DNA of 64,000 bases from Methylobacterium oryzihabitans. GTDB taxonomy: Bacteria > Pseudomonadota > Alphaproteobacteria > Rhizobiales > Beijerinckiaceae. Under the pieces are notes generated by a model. The model saw only the letters and a program-made list of their open reading frames with translations, was not told the origin of the DNA and ran no database searches. How positions within the stretch are numbered: the first letter of the stretch is position 1; each line of letters starts with the position of its first letter. Positions 46,410-55,422 of this stretch are shown here, in pieces. Location: positions 243,796 to 307,795 of the forward strand of contig NZ_SACP01000002.1 of NCBI RefSeq assembly GCF_004004555.2, in the 5' to 3' direction. A program made the position numbers and the translations under genes.

Positions 46410-47206
46410 CCGCGACCGAGCGCCTGTCGCTCGCCCTGGTCTGGGCCGTCGCGGGGACTTCAGCCGCCTTCCTGCTGGCGCCGCTCGTCGTCACGGTGGC
46501 GGTCTCGTTCGGGTCGAGCGCGGTCTTCACCCTGCCGCCGCCCGCCTGGTCGACGCGGTGGTACGAGCGGCTCTGGGCCTCCCGCGACCTCTGGCCGGCT
46601 CTCTCGACCTCGCTGCGGGTCGCCGGCCTCGCCACCGCCGTCGCGCTCGCCCTCGGCACGCTCTGCGCCATCGCGGTGGTGCGCGGCCGCTTTCCCGGGC
46701 GCGAGGCCCTGGTCACCTTCCTGATCTCGCCCCTGATGCTGCCGGGCCTCGTCGTCGGCATCGCGATGCTGCAGGGGTTTCGCGCCATGGGCCTGCGCGA
46801 CGTGGGTGTGAGCCTGCTCGTCGCCCACGGGGTGATCACGCTGCCGTACGTCGTGCGCAACGTGGTGGCGGCGCTCTCGCTGTTCGACTTCACCCTCATC
46901 GACGCCGCCCGGACGCTGGGTCTGTCCTATCCGGCCGCCATCCTGCGCGTGCTGGTGCCGGGCCTCGCGCCGGCCTTCCTGACCTCGGGCCTGTTCGCGT
47001 TCCTCGCCTCGATGGACAACTACCCGATCTCGATCTTCTTCACCGATGCCTGGACCAAGACCTTGCCGATCCAGATGCTTCAGCTCGTCGAGGAGCGGCC
47101 CGACCCGACGGTCGCGGCGGTCTCGACGCTCCTGATCCTTCTCGCCGTCGCGGTGCTGATCGTCGGGGACCGCCTCGTCGGCCTGCGCCGGCTGGCCGAC
47201 GTGTGA
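46406..47206 (+). CDS. ABC transporter permease (PotC-like)
   Basis: A 266-residue membrane protein with about six helices, the PPPAWSTRWYERLW segment and a weaker EAA loop (IDAARTLGLSYPAAILRVLVPGLAPAF). GGAGGA lies just before the ATG. It is followed after 4 bp by the deacetylase-like gene, which belongs to the same operon. Confidence 0.87.
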   Translation: MTATERLSLALVWAVAGTSAAFLLAPLVVTVAVSFGSSAVFTLPPPAWSTRWYERLWASRDLWPALSTSLRVAGLATAVALALGTLCAIAVVRGRFPGREALVTFLISPLMLPGLVVGIAMLQGFRAMGLRDVGVSLLVAHGVITLPYVVRNVVAALSLFDFTLIDAARTLGLSYPAAILRVLVPGLAPAFLTSGLFAFLASMDNYPISIFFTDAWTKTLPIQMLQLVEERPDPTVAAVSTLLILLAVAVLIVGDRLVGLRRLADV

Positions 47207-47210
47207 CGCC

Positions 47211-48122
47211 ATGGCGATGCCTGATCCGACGTTTCACGATCGCGATTTCCGCGGCTATGGCGGCCACCCGCCCGAGGTCGCATGGCCGGGCGGCGCCCGG
47301 GTCGCCGTCTCGGTCGTCGTCAACGTCGAGGAGGGGGCGGAACTCTCCCTCGGCATGGGCGACGAACGCAACGAGTCCGTCTACGAGGTGGTGGAGGAGG
47401 TCGTCGGATCCCGCGACCTCTGCATGGAGTCGCATTTCGAGTACGGCCCCCGCGCCGGCTGGCCGCGCATCCGGGCGCTGCTGTCGGCCTACGGCGTCTC
47501 TGCCACCCTCAACGCCAACGGGCGCGCCGTCGCGCTGTCGCCGTGGCTGGCGCAGGAGGCCGTCGCCGACGGGCACGAGGTCGCGGCCCATGGCTGGCGC
47601 TGGGAGCGCCATGCCGGGATGGGCGAGGCGGAGGAGCGGATGGCCATCGCGCAGGCCGTCGCGGCGATCCGCGACGCGACCGGTCGCGCCCCGGTCGGCT
47701 GGCACACCCGCTCGGCGACCTCGGTCAACACCCGCCGGCTGCTGCTGGAGCAGGGCGGCTTCCTGTACGACTCGAACGCCTACAACGACGACCTGCCCTA
47801 CCTCGTGCCGGGCCGGGAGGGGCGCCCGCACGTCGTGCTGCCCTACGCCTTCGACACCAACGACATGCGCTTCCAGCGCGGCGGCGGCTTCGTGTTCGGC
47901 GACGACTTCGCCCGCTACTGCATCGATGCCTTCGACCGCCTCTACGCCGAGGGCGGCGACGCACCGCGGATGCTGTCGGTGGGTCTGCATCTGCGCATCA
48001 TCGGCCGGCCCGGCCGGATCGGCGGGCTCGAGCGCTTCCTCGCCCATGCGGCCGCGCGCGAGGGGACGTGGTTCGCCCGCCGCGACGCCATTGCGGAGCA
48101 TTGGCTGCGGGAGCTGGCCTGA
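47211..48122 (+). CDS. PuuE-like allantoinase/polysaccharide deacetylase family protein
   Basis: A 303-residue NodB-fold hydrolase very similar in layout to PuuE, the metal-independent allantoinase of pseudomonads: GYGGHPPEVAWPGGARVAVSVVVNVEEGAE, MESHFEYGPRAGWPRI, GHEVAAHGWRWE, PVGWHTRSATSVNTRRLLLEQGGFLYDSNAYNDDLPY and AFDTNDMRF, then SVGLHLRIIGRPGRIGGLERFL. PuuE opens the hydantoin ring of allantoin. Relatives also act on other cyclic ureides or N-acyl groups, so the substrate is a family-level inference. It is the last gene of the FCD-regulated importer operon. The ~200 bp after it hold no gene. Confidence 0.82.
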   Translation: MAMPDPTFHDRDFRGYGGHPPEVAWPGGARVAVSVVVNVEEGAELSLGMGDERNESVYEVVEEVVGSRDLCMESHFEYGPRAGWPRIRALLSAYGVSATLNANGRAVALSPWLAQEAVADGHEVAAHGWRWERHAGMGEAEERMAIAQAVAAIRDATGRAPVGWHTRSATSVNTRRLLLEQGGFLYDSNAYNDDLPYLVPGREGRPHVVLPYAFDTNDMRFQRGGGFVFGDDFARYCIDAFDRLYAEGGDAPRMLSVGLHLRIIGRPGRIGGLERFLAHAAAREGTWFARRDAIAEHWLRELA

Positions 48123-48326
48123 GCGGCACGAGGAGGGGGTGAAGGGTCGTCGTCCCGGTCGGAGACGTCGCGGTGGCCGCTTGGGCGATCGAGGAGCATG
48201 CCCGGCGCCGCGATCGTGCTCGTGACCCCGGGGCCTTGCGCGACCGCGCTGCGATCGGGCAGGCGCCATGCCCCTGCCTCTCTCGCGGTTCCGGCAAGCC
48301 GGGGCCTGCGGCGTTGGAGGATGCCC

Positions 48327-49868
48327 CTATCGCATCGACGAGCCGGCGTAGAACGGGTTGCCCGGTGCCGCCGGCAGGTAATCGGCATAGAACGCCTTCA
48401 CGTGCGGGAAGACCGCCCGGCCGAGCTCGCGCCGTGCCACCTCCTCGGGCGAGCGCGGGCGTCCGAGCACGTCGGCGATCTCGGCCAGGACGGCATCCCG
48501 GTCGACCCTGGTGAAGCGGCCATCCGCATAGACCAGCTCGCCGTCGATATAGACCGCATCGACGCACTCGGTCTTGGCGCGCTGGACCAGGGCGTCGAGC
48601 ACCGGGATGTCGGGATCCTGGAACGGGTAGGTGGCGCGCTTCCAATCGATCAGCGACGCATCGAAGTGGCGGCCGGGATCGAGGCGGCCGATCTCGGCCC
48701 CGAAGGCGGTGGTCATGGCGCCCGATTCGGTCGCCATCTTCACCACCTGCGACGGGGTCGGCACGTCGTCGTCGTCCATGCCGGGCACCCGGTGGACCCG
48801 GAGCGCCAGCCGCAGTTCCTGGAGCATGTCGCGGTCGTCGTTGATGCCCGCCTCGTCGAGCCCCATCCCGACCGTGATGCCCTTCTTCTCCCAGGCGTTC
48901 AGCGGGGCGAGCCCCGAGCGCAGCCGGAAGTTCGACGAGCAATTGTGGCAGATGCAGGTGCCGGTCTGCGCGACGATGTCGATGTCCTCCTCATTGAGCC
49001 AGACGCCGTGGCCGAGAGTCATGTGCGGCCCGAGCACGCCGAGATCGTGGAGATGGCGGAGCGCGGTCTTGCCGGTGCGGCGGCGGGCATATTCCTTCTG
49101 GTAGGCGGTCTCCAGCAGATGCATGTGCATCGGCACGCCGGCGGAGCGGGACTTGTCGTGGAGTGCCGCCAGTCCCTCGTCGGTGCACCAGTGGAGGTTG
49201 GCTGGCGCCAGCTGGATCCGGGTCAGGCGATGACCCTCGTTCTCCTCCCGGAGCTGGTCGAACAGTCGCAGGAAGTCGGCAAACGGCATCGCCTGCGCCT
49301 TGAGGTGGGCGGCGAGCTGGTCCCCGAGATCGGCCGGCAGGCGAGCGCAGAACGCCTCGTCCGCCTCGTAGACGAGCCGGTTCTGCTCGCGGACGGCGTA
49401 GCAGTAGGAGGCGCGCATCCCGAGGCTGCGGTAGCCGTTCAGGGTCTTGGTCGCGGAGGCGTGGATGGCCTCGTAGCCGCCGGCCATCCAGCCCTGGATG
49501 TGCTGGACCGTGGTGATGCCGGAGGCCACCATCTCGAAGGCGGAGTAGAGCGTGTCGAGGGTGAGGTCGAGGCGCCGGGCCGGCAGGCGGCTCGCGAACC
49601 ACAATTCCAGGGCGTAGTCGGGCGAGCCGAGCTGGAGCGGGGTGAGCCCGACATGGTGGTGGCTGTTGACGAAGCCCGGCAGCATGACGTGGCCGGGATA
49701 GCGGCGCAGCTCCGCGGCGGGTGCCGTCCGCTGCATCTCCTCGACCGGGCCGACCGCCACGATCACGCCGTCGCGCGAGAGCACGGCACCATTCTCGACG
49801 ATTACCGGCGTGTTGCGGTCCTTGATCCCGGTGACGATCCAGCCGGCCTGGACGATGAGCTCTGCCAT
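48327..49868 (-). CDS. Amidohydrolase, AtzA/SsnA/guanine-deaminase-like
   Basis: A 513-residue metal-dependent hydrolase. The first metal motif is GFVNSHHHVG (H70-H72). Others are HMHLLET, the TLGHGVWLN region and GMGLDEAGINDD carrying the final Asp. This TRZ/ATZ branch deaminates or hydrolyses purine, pterin, triazine or related N-heterocycles. It is the last gene of a minus-strand operon with an importer and a nitrilase-like amidase. The spacer to the nitrilase gene is only 15 bp. The ATG at 49868 fits the family N-terminus; no strong ribosome site is visible. Confidence 0.85.
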   Translation of the reverse strand: MAELIVQAGWIVTGIKDRNTPVIVENGAVLSRDGVIVAVGPVEEMQRTAPAAELRRYPGHVMLPGFVNSHHHVGLTPLQLGSPDYALELWFASRLPARRLDLTLDTLYSAFEMVASGITTVQHIQGWMAGGYEAIHASATKTLNGYRSLGMRASYCYAVREQNRLVYEADEAFCARLPADLGDQLAAHLKAQAMPFADFLRLFDQLREENEGHRLTRIQLAPANLHWCTDEGLAALHDKSRSAGVPMHMHLLETAYQKEYARRRTGKTALRHLHDLGVLGPHMTLGHGVWLNEEDIDIVAQTGTCICHNCSSNFRLRSGLAPLNAWEKKGITVGMGLDEAGINDDRDMLQELRLALRVHRVPGMDDDDVPTPSQVVKMATESGAMTTAFGAEIGRLDPGRHFDASLIDWKRATYPFQDPDIPVLDALVQRAKTECVDAVYIDGELVYADGRFTRVDRDAVLAEIADVLGRPRSPEEVARRELGRAVFPHVKAFYADYLPAAPGNPFYAGSSMR

Positions 49869-49883
49869 GGGTTTGGTGTTCCG

Positions 49884-50714
49884 TTACGCTGTAAGAAGGG
49901 GGAGCCGGACGGTATCCGGCATGGAACCGATCACGGGGCCGAGGACCGGGCGTGGCGCGTCGGGCCGCCATGCCGCGAGGAGGCGACCGTCCGGTCCGAC
50001 CACCAGGCTGTCGCCGTCGTGCCGCACCGGCCGGCCGAGGCCCCGCTCGGTGCCGTAGCGCGCGGCCGCCACCGCCGCGACGCGGCAGCGCCGGGCGTGG
50101 CCGGCGAGTTCGGCGGCAAAGAAGCCGGGGGGATCCTGGGGCGCCGGCCCGGCGACCAGCACCGCGACGAGGTCGGCCCCGGCCGCCGCCACGTCCCAGG
50201 CCTCCGGAAAGCGCCTGTCGTAGCAGACGAGGCCCGCGACCCGGAGTGAGCCACCACCCGGGAACCCGACCCGCACGGCCTGCGCCGCCGCGGGACCGGC
50301 TCGGAAATGGTCGGCCTCGCCGAAGTCGTCGCCGGGCGACGGCGGCGGAAGCCGGTGCTTGGCCGCGATCCGGACGATGCTGCCGTCCGATTGGGCGAGG
50401 AGCGCCGCATTGAGCGGCAGCGTCTCGCCGTGCTCGGAGAACGCCAGGCCGAATACCAGGGCGAGTCCATGGCGGCGCGCGAGCGCCCCCATGCGGCGGG
50501 CGGTGGGTCCGTCCGCCGGCTCGGCGAGGGGGCGCCAGCGCGCCGGATCCTCGCCCGCCACGTAGGGAAGCACCGTCAGCTCCGGCAGGACGGCGAGGCC
50601 GGCGCCCGCGGCGGCGGCCTCGGAGACCCCCGCCTCGACCTCCCGCCACAGAGTGTCCGGATCGTGCCCGGCCGGGCCGACCGGGATCGCGGCGACGCGG
50701 ATGAGGGATGTCAT
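49884..50714 (-). CDS. Carbon-nitrogen hydrolase (nitrilase superfamily amidase)
   Basis: A 276-residue member of the nitrilase superfamily with the complete catalytic triad: E45 in LPELTVLPY, K119 in AAKHRLPPP and C164 in LVCYDRRFPE. The CYDRRFPE form is typical of amidase/carbamoylase branches rather than true nitrilases. Family members release ammonia or carbamate from amides and N-carbamoyl amino acids. It overlaps the importer ATPase gene by ATGA, so it is tightly linked to uptake of its substrate. Confidence 0.87.
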   Translation of the reverse strand: MTSLIRVAAIPVGPAGHDPDTLWREVEAGVSEAAAAGAGLAVLPELTVLPYVAGEDPARWRPLAEPADGPTARRMGALARRHGLALVFGLAFSEHGETLPLNAALLAQSDGSIVRIAAKHRLPPPSPGDDFGEADHFRAGPAAAQAVRVGFPGGGSLRVAGLVCYDRRFPEAWDVAAAGADLVAVLVAGPAPQDPPGFFAAELAGHARRCRVAAVAAARYGTERGLGRPVRHDGDSLVVGPDGRLLAAWRPDAPRPVLGPVIGSMPDTVRLPLLTA

Positions 50715-51508
50715 CGCGCTGCGGCGGCCTCCTGCTCGGCGAAGGCGCGGTCGACCTCGGCGCCGAGCAGCTCCGTGAACAGGTCGCGATAGGCGTGGTA
50801 GCGCGGGTCCCGCGACGGCCGCGGCCGCGGCAGGTCGATCGGCACGATCGTCTTCACCCGCCCGGGACGGGCGGTGAACACCACCACCCGGTCGGCGAGC
50901 GAGATCGCCTCGTCGATGGAATGGGTGACGAGGAGAACCGAGGCGCCGCTGTCGCGCCAGATCTGGAGCAGGAAATCCTGCATCCGCGAGCGGGTCTGCA
51001 CGTCGAGGGCCGCGAAGGGCTCGTCCATCATCAGCACCTTCGGCCGCATGGCGAGCGCCCGGGCGCAGGCCGCGCGCTGGCGCATGCCGCCGGACAATTC
51101 GTCCGGCTTCTTGTCGAGCATGTCGCCGAGCCCGACCCGGCGCAGCATCTCGACCGCGATCTCGCGCCGCTTGACCGGCGGTACGTGCTGGACGGCGAGG
51201 CCGAAGGCGACGTTGTCGGCGATGGTGAGCCAGGGAAACAGCGAAGCGTCCTGGAAGATCAGACCGCGCTCGGCGCTCGGACCCGTGACGGGCTCGCCCT
51301 CCGCCAGGATCTCGCCACCGCTGACATCCTCCAGTCCGGCGATCATGTACAGCAGGGTGGACTTCCCGCAGCCGGAGGGCCCGAGCAGCACCACGAACTC
51401 GCCCGGAGCCACCTCGAAATCGAGGTCGGCCAGCGCCTGGACCGGGGCCCGGCCCTCCGGCATCCAGCGCTTCGAAACGTCGCGGATCGTGACGGCGGGG
51501 CGGGTCAT
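50711..51508 (-). CDS. ABC transporter ATP-binding protein (SsuB/TauB-like)
   Basis: A 265-residue ATPase with Walker A GPSGCGKST (43-51), Q-loop IFQDASLFPWLTI, signature ELSGGMRQRAACARAL, Walker B VLMMDEPFAALD and LVTHSIDEAI. The LFPWLT and SGGMRQR forms and the lack of a TOBE domain mark the nitrate/sulfonate/taurine/pyrimidine-precursor importer family. It overlaps both neighbours by ATGA. Confidence 0.9.
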   Translation of the reverse strand: MTRPAVTIRDVSKRWMPEGRAPVQALADLDFEVAPGEFVVLLGPSGCGKSTLLYMIAGLEDVSGGEILAEGEPVTGPSAERGLIFQDASLFPWLTIADNVAFGLAVQHVPPVKRREIAVEMLRRVGLGDMLDKKPDELSGGMRQRAACARALAMRPKVLMMDEPFAALDVQTRSRMQDFLLQIWRDSGASVLLVTHSIDEAISLADRVVVFTARPGRVKTIVPIDLPRPRPSRDPRYHAYRDLFTELLGAEVDRAFAEQEAAAAR

Positions 51509-52395
51509 CGGGCGCCTCCCGGGCCGACCCACCACAGCATCTTCCGCTGGACCTGGCGCAGGGCGAAATCGGACAGGAAGCCGAGCACGCCGACGATCGC
51601 CATGGTGAAGAAGACGAGCTTGGCGTTGAAGGTCGAGCGCGCCATCGAGGTGATCTGCCCGAGCCCGGTCCCGACCCCGACCGTCTCCGCGATCAGCACC
51701 ACCATCCAGGCGGCGAAGAGGTTGAGCCGTAGCGTCATGAACAGGCTCGGCAGGATCGCCGGCAACACCACCCGCCAGAAGGTCTGCCGCCCGGTGGCGC
51801 CCATGATGCGGGCGACGTGGATGTAGGTCTTCGGCACGCTCTCGATCTGCGCTCCCGTCGAGAGCACGATGGTGAAGAACAGCGTGATGAAGACGAGGAA
51901 GATCGCCGGCTTGTCGCCGATGCCGAAGACGAAGATGGCAACCGGCAGCCACGCCACCGGGGAGATCGGCGCGAGCAGCAGCACCGTCGGCAGGAGCAGG
52001 TTGCGCAAGGCTCGCACGTAATGGACCAGCGCCCCGACCAGCACGCCGCAGACGAAACCCAGACCAAGGCCGACGAAGACCCGCATCGTCGTCCAGCCCA
52101 TGGTGATCAGCAAAGCCGCGACTCCGCCGCCGCCGGCCAAACTGCCGATCCGGTTGGAGCGGTCGAAGTAGCGCAGCGTCCCGGGGATGTCGGCCAGGAA
52201 CAGGTGGGGCGGTGGCAGCAGCAGCGGGTTGACGAGGTCGAGGGCCCACAAGCCCTCCCACAGCCCGGCGAACAGGCCGAGGGAGACGAGCCCCCAGAAC
52301 AGGCTGGCGAGGCGTCGGCGCCAGGCGGGCGACAGCCCGGGCAGCGCGGCGCGCACCGGCGCCGGGATCGGTCCGATCCGTGCGTGTGAGGTCAC
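51505..52395 (-). CDS. ABC transporter permease (SsuC/ThiX-like)
   Basis: A 296-residue membrane protein (from the proposed GTG at 52395) with six helices and the EAA-like loop VARIMGATGRQTFWRVVLPAILPSLFMTLR. The frame stays open into the upstream 105-bp repeat, which would add a run of non-homologous residues, so a start inside or before the repeat is rejected. No clear ribosome site precedes 52395, so the exact start is uncertain. It overlaps the ATPase gene by four bases. Confidence 0.82.
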   Translation of the reverse strand: MTSHARIGPIPAPVRAALPGLSPAWRRRLASLFWGLVSLGLFAGLWEGLWALDLVNPLLLPPPHLFLADIPGTLRYFDRSNRIGSLAGGGGVAALLITMGWTTMRVFVGLGLGFVCGVLVGALVHYVRALRNLLLPTVLLLAPISPVAWLPVAIFVFGIGDKPAIFLVFITLFFTIVLSTGAQIESVPKTYIHVARIMGATGRQTFWRVVLPAILPSLFMTLRLNLFAAWMVVLIAETVGVGTGLGQITSMARSTFNAKLVFFTMAIVGVLGFLSDFALRQVQRKMLWWVGPGGAR

Positions 52396-52457
52396 GAGGC
52401 GAGTGTCCGTGCGGGAGGAGGGGCGGCCGGGCCCGCGCCCGGCCGGATGCAAGGCGT

Positions 52458-52561
52458 CCAAGCAGACTTGCGTTGGCAGACCAGCGCTTCGTCCGCTTAG
52501 ATGTTTGTTGCCGCAGATTTTTGTCGCAAAACCGGCGACCACTTTTGCGAAATATGCTTAG
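52458..52561 (-). repeat. Dispersed 105-bp repeat, copy D (inside an operon)
   Basis: Oriented like copy B. It runs from CCAAGCAGACTTGCGTTGG (52458) to ATATGCTTAG (52561). It sits between the substrate-binding protein and permease genes of one importer, and its terminal CTAA supplies the TAA stop codon of the binding protein gene (52558-52560). The repeat therefore moved into or right at the end of that gene. Confidence 0.85.
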
Positions 52562-53610
52562 GCGGCCTTCAGCTTCAGGCCGTCGTAGAGCCCCTTGTTC
52601 TCGGCGATCACGGCTTCGAGCAGGCTCCAGTCGAAAGCGCCCTCGTCCGGAGCCTTCTTGACGTAGCCGAGTTCCTGCATCGAGCTGCCGCGCGCGATGA
52701 TGAACTTCGTCTGGTCGCGCTGGTCGACCACGATCGGCTGCTTGGCGGAGGCGTCGATCGCCGCCTCCATGCTGGTCTTGTAGTATTTGCCGACCGTATC
52801 CTTCAGGGCAGCGGTCTTGTCCGTCTCGGCCTGGGACTGGGCGACGAACAGCGCCTTGATCACTGCCTTCACGGCGCCCGGGTTGCTTTTGATGAGCGGG
52901 GCGCGGACCGCGAGCACGCAATCCGAGTAGCCCTTGCCGTAGACGTCGGTGCCGTTCGAGAGCACCTTCGCACCCTTGCGGCCGATGACGCATTGCGAGG
53001 CATAAGGCTCGATGTGGCAGATCGCATCGAGGGCGCCGGCCATGAACGCCTGGGCCAGTTCCGGCGAGGTGTCGAGGTACTTCACGTCGACATCGCGAAA
53101 GCTCATCCCGGCCTTCTTCAGGTAGTCGTAGGGCAGCACTTCGAGGGTATCGGCCTGGAAGGTGCCGAAGGTCTTGCCCTTGAGGTCGGCCGCCGCGTCG
53201 ATGCCCTCGCGGGCCACGATGATGCAGCCCTCGACGCCGCCGCCGGCGACGATCCGCACCGGCGCGCCGGCATCGTACAGGGTCATGAAGTTCGAGTATG
53301 GGATCATCGACATGTCGACGAGCCCGGCCCCGAACATCGTGGTGATCTCGGTGTTCGACGGCGTCACCACGAAGTCGAGATCGACGCCGTCCGCCTTGGT
53401 CAGCCCCCGCTCCTTGGCGAGAAACATGCCCATGTTGCAGAAGCCGGAGCCATGGGTGGCCTTCAGCGTGGTGCCCGCCGCGGCAGGGCTCGGCGCCAGC
53501 AGGGTCGCGAGATGCGCCGGCAGGGCGATCGCCACCGCAGCGCCGGCACTCCGGCCGAGAAAGCCTCGCCGGGAGAGGTTACGGTAAAACGACCCGTCAC
53601 GATCGCACAT
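52558..53610 (-). CDS. ABC transporter substrate-binding protein (NMT1/SsuA-like, Tat signal)
   Basis: A 350-residue periplasmic binding protein. The twin-arginine signal SRRGFLGRSAGAAVAIALPAHLATLL is near the N-terminus, with likely cleavage after APSPAAA. The mature part has KATHGSGFCNMGMFLAKERGLTKADGVDL, DMSMIPYSNFMTLYDAGAPVRIVAGG and the LDTSPELAQAFMAGALDAICHIEPYA hinge typical of NMT1/ThiY/SsuA proteins. It is the first gene of the operon binding protein, permease, ATPase, nitrilase, amidohydrolase. Its stop codon is contributed by repeat copy D. Confidence 0.87.
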   Translation of the reverse strand: MCDRDGSFYRNLSRRGFLGRSAGAAVAIALPAHLATLLAPSPAAAGTTLKATHGSGFCNMGMFLAKERGLTKADGVDLDFVVTPSNTEITTMFGAGLVDMSMIPYSNFMTLYDAGAPVRIVAGGGVEGCIIVAREGIDAAADLKGKTFGTFQADTLEVLPYDYLKKAGMSFRDVDVKYLDTSPELAQAFMAGALDAICHIEPYASQCVIGRKGAKVLSNGTDVYGKGYSDCVLAVRAPLIKSNPGAVKAVIKALFVAQSQAETDKTAALKDTVGKYYKTSMEAAIDASAKQPIVVDQRDQTKFIIARGSSMQELGYVKKAPDEGAFDWSLLEAVIAENKGLYDGLKLKAA

Positions 53611-54311
53611 GGCTTACGTCCCGTCCCGAAGACGTGGACATCCGGTGAATGGCACTCTCACCGCGGACTCGGCGAGACCGCTCGACCATGCGCGCATGGC
53701 CGGGCGGACCCTCAGCGGACACCCGACGATGGGCACGCCAACCCGACAAGAGCCGCTCTGGCTCTGCGCTGCGAGACAAGATACGCAAGCTGCGTGCCAG
53801 CAGCGGAGGACGATGATGTCGTCGAGGTCGTGTCCCATGACGCGGTGTAGCCGCGGCTGGTCCACCACGTCATGGGACACGATCGCGCCGCGCCGTGCGG
53901 GCTCAGGCCGGAGACGATCGCCGCCGAGGACCCGGACAGGGCCGTCCGGTACCCTCTACCTCAAAATTTCCGATCCAGGCGCATCCGGAAATCGTAATTT
54001 ACGATCTTCCGTAGCCGTTTAGTCTTCGCTTCAAAGCAGAGGATCGCTGCGTAGGCGCCCGCTCTCGAATGCATCGACGGGACGTGCGCCGTGCCGACTC
54101 GCGGGTCGATCGGCCCCGGGAATCCGAGGTCGCGAACAGTATTCATCCTGTACGTCCGGCTGTATCAAAGCCCGGAACTCGACTGAGCGGGTGGAAACGA
54201 AAGTCTCGACGATCGTTCGGTGGGACCGTCCGCTGATGGTCGACTGGTGTGATTGGCACCTCAATTGCAAGACTCATCGACGGCCAGCTACCAAGAGGAA
54301 CCCCTCCCGTG
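53611..54311. other. Divergent ~700-bp spacer between two importer operons
   Basis: No convincing gene is visible: open frames here are short, lack ribosome sites and are not recognisable. The spacer must hold the promoters of the minus-strand importer (53610) and the plus-strand importer (54312). It contains the large inverted repeat at 53828-53882 and a short AT-richer patch around 53958-54010. Confidence 0.5.
53828..53882. repeat. 15-bp perfect inverted repeat, 55-bp near-palindrome
   Basis: TCGTGTCCCATGACG (53828-53842) and CGTCATGGGACACGA (53868-53882) are exact reverse complements. The inner 25 bases continue the pairing in part (GGTG with CACC, AGCC with GGCT). No T-run follows. It could be a bidirectional terminator, an RNA hairpin, or two abutting IS-type terminal repeats (each arm starts TGTCCCATGACG). 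Confidence 0.75.
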
Positions 54312-55343
54312 ATGCGCCTTTTGCCCCCTCTCTTCGCCGCCTCGATTCTTCTCGCGTCAGCCGTGTCGGGGCAGGCGGCCGAACGGCTCGTCGTCAGTAC
54401 CTGGGGTGGCAGCTTCCGCGACCTGATCGACGAGGCGATCGCCTCGAAGTTCAAGGCCGAGACCGGCGTCGACGTCGAGTACGTCACCGGCGGCACCATC
54501 GACCGGCTGAACAAGGCGAAGCTCGCCAAGGACTCGCCGGAGAGCGACGTCACCTTCACAACCGCCCATGTCGGCTGGCTCTACGTCAACGACGGCCTGT
54601 TCGAGACCCTCGACCTCGCGAAGATCCCGAACGCGGCCAACCTCGTCGAGCAGGCCAGGGTCAGCCCGGCCCATCTCGGCACCTGGGGCTACGTCTACAC
54701 GATCGGCTACCGCCAGGACCTGGCGCCGAAGGGCATGACCTTCCAGTCCTGGGCCGACCTCTGGGATCCGAAGCTCAACAACAGCATCGCCGCGCCCGAT
54801 TTCGATCCGAGCCACATCATCGCTGTCTCGGCGCTGCTCTCGGGCGGAGATCCGGCGACCTGGGAGAAGGGTCAGGAGAAGCTCAAGGCGCTGAAGCCCA
54901 ACTTCCGGGCCTTCTACACCAACGACGCCAACAGCCAGCAGCTCATCGCCACCGGCGAGACGCCGGTCCAGGTCGTGCTGACCATGAACGCCTACTACAT
55001 GAAGGGCCAGGACGTGCCGGTCACCGTCGTCATCCCGAAGGAGGGCGGGGTGCTCGGCATCGATACCGTGGCGATCAACAAGGGCTCGAAGAAGGCGGAA
55101 CTGGCCTACAAGTTCATCAACATCGCCCTCGACCCGGAGGTGCAGGCCAAGATCGCCCGGCTCAAGAAGGGCAGCCCCACGGTCACCAACGCCAAGGTCG
55201 ACCCCGAGACCGCCAAGCTGCCGGGCGTGTTCACCACCGCCGAGCAGTGGAAGACCCAGGCGATCAACATCGACCCGAAGCTCAGGGCCGAGAAGACCGC
55301 CGTCTGGCGCAAGTGGTTCGCCGAGAACATCATGGCGCGCTGA
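54312..55343 (+). CDS. ABC transporter substrate-binding protein (PotD-like)
   Basis: A 343-residue periplasmic protein. The Sec signal MRLLPPLFAASILLASAVSGQAAE cleaves after QAA. The mature start RLVVSTWGGSFRDLIDEAIASKFKAETGVDVEYVTGG is typical of PotD/family-1 binding proteins. The ATG at 54312 gives a compact signal peptide; an earlier in-frame start at 54249 would place 21 odd residues before it. It heads the fourth importer operon, which also encodes RidA and a DUF1028 protein. Confidence 0.85.
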   Translation: MRLLPPLFAASILLASAVSGQAAERLVVSTWGGSFRDLIDEAIASKFKAETGVDVEYVTGGTIDRLNKAKLAKDSPESDVTFTTAHVGWLYVNDGLFETLDLAKIPNAANLVEQARVSPAHLGTWGYVYTIGYRQDLAPKGMTFQSWADLWDPKLNNSIAAPDFDPSHIIAVSALLSGGDPATWEKGQEKLKALKPNFRAFYTNDANSQQLIATGETPVQVVLTMNAYYMKGQDVPVTVVIPKEGGVLGIDTVAINKGSKKAELAYKFINIALDPEVQAKIARLKKGSPTVTNAKVDPETAKLPGVFTTAEQWKTQAINIDPKLRAEKTAVWRKWFAENIMAR

Positions 55344-55422
55344 CCAGGGTGGCCGGGTTCATCGATCCTGCTCCCGCATCCGGAACCCGGCGCGGACAAC
55401 CGTCCGACGACCTGAGGACGTC

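Noticed and set aside
49878..49887. GTAACGGAAC half-site of the TetR-type operator, on the minus strand before the amidohydrolase gene
   Set aside because: It is only a half-site, it overlaps the nitrilase stop codon, and the other half is absent. Chance is the simpler explanation.
52395..52542. Longer permease start inside repeat copy D
   Set aside because: The extra N-terminal residues are encoded by the mobile repeat and are unlike any permease N-terminus.
53611..54248. Small open frames in the divergent importer spacer as genes
   Set aside because: They read through the large palindrome, lack ribosome sites and have no recognisable features.
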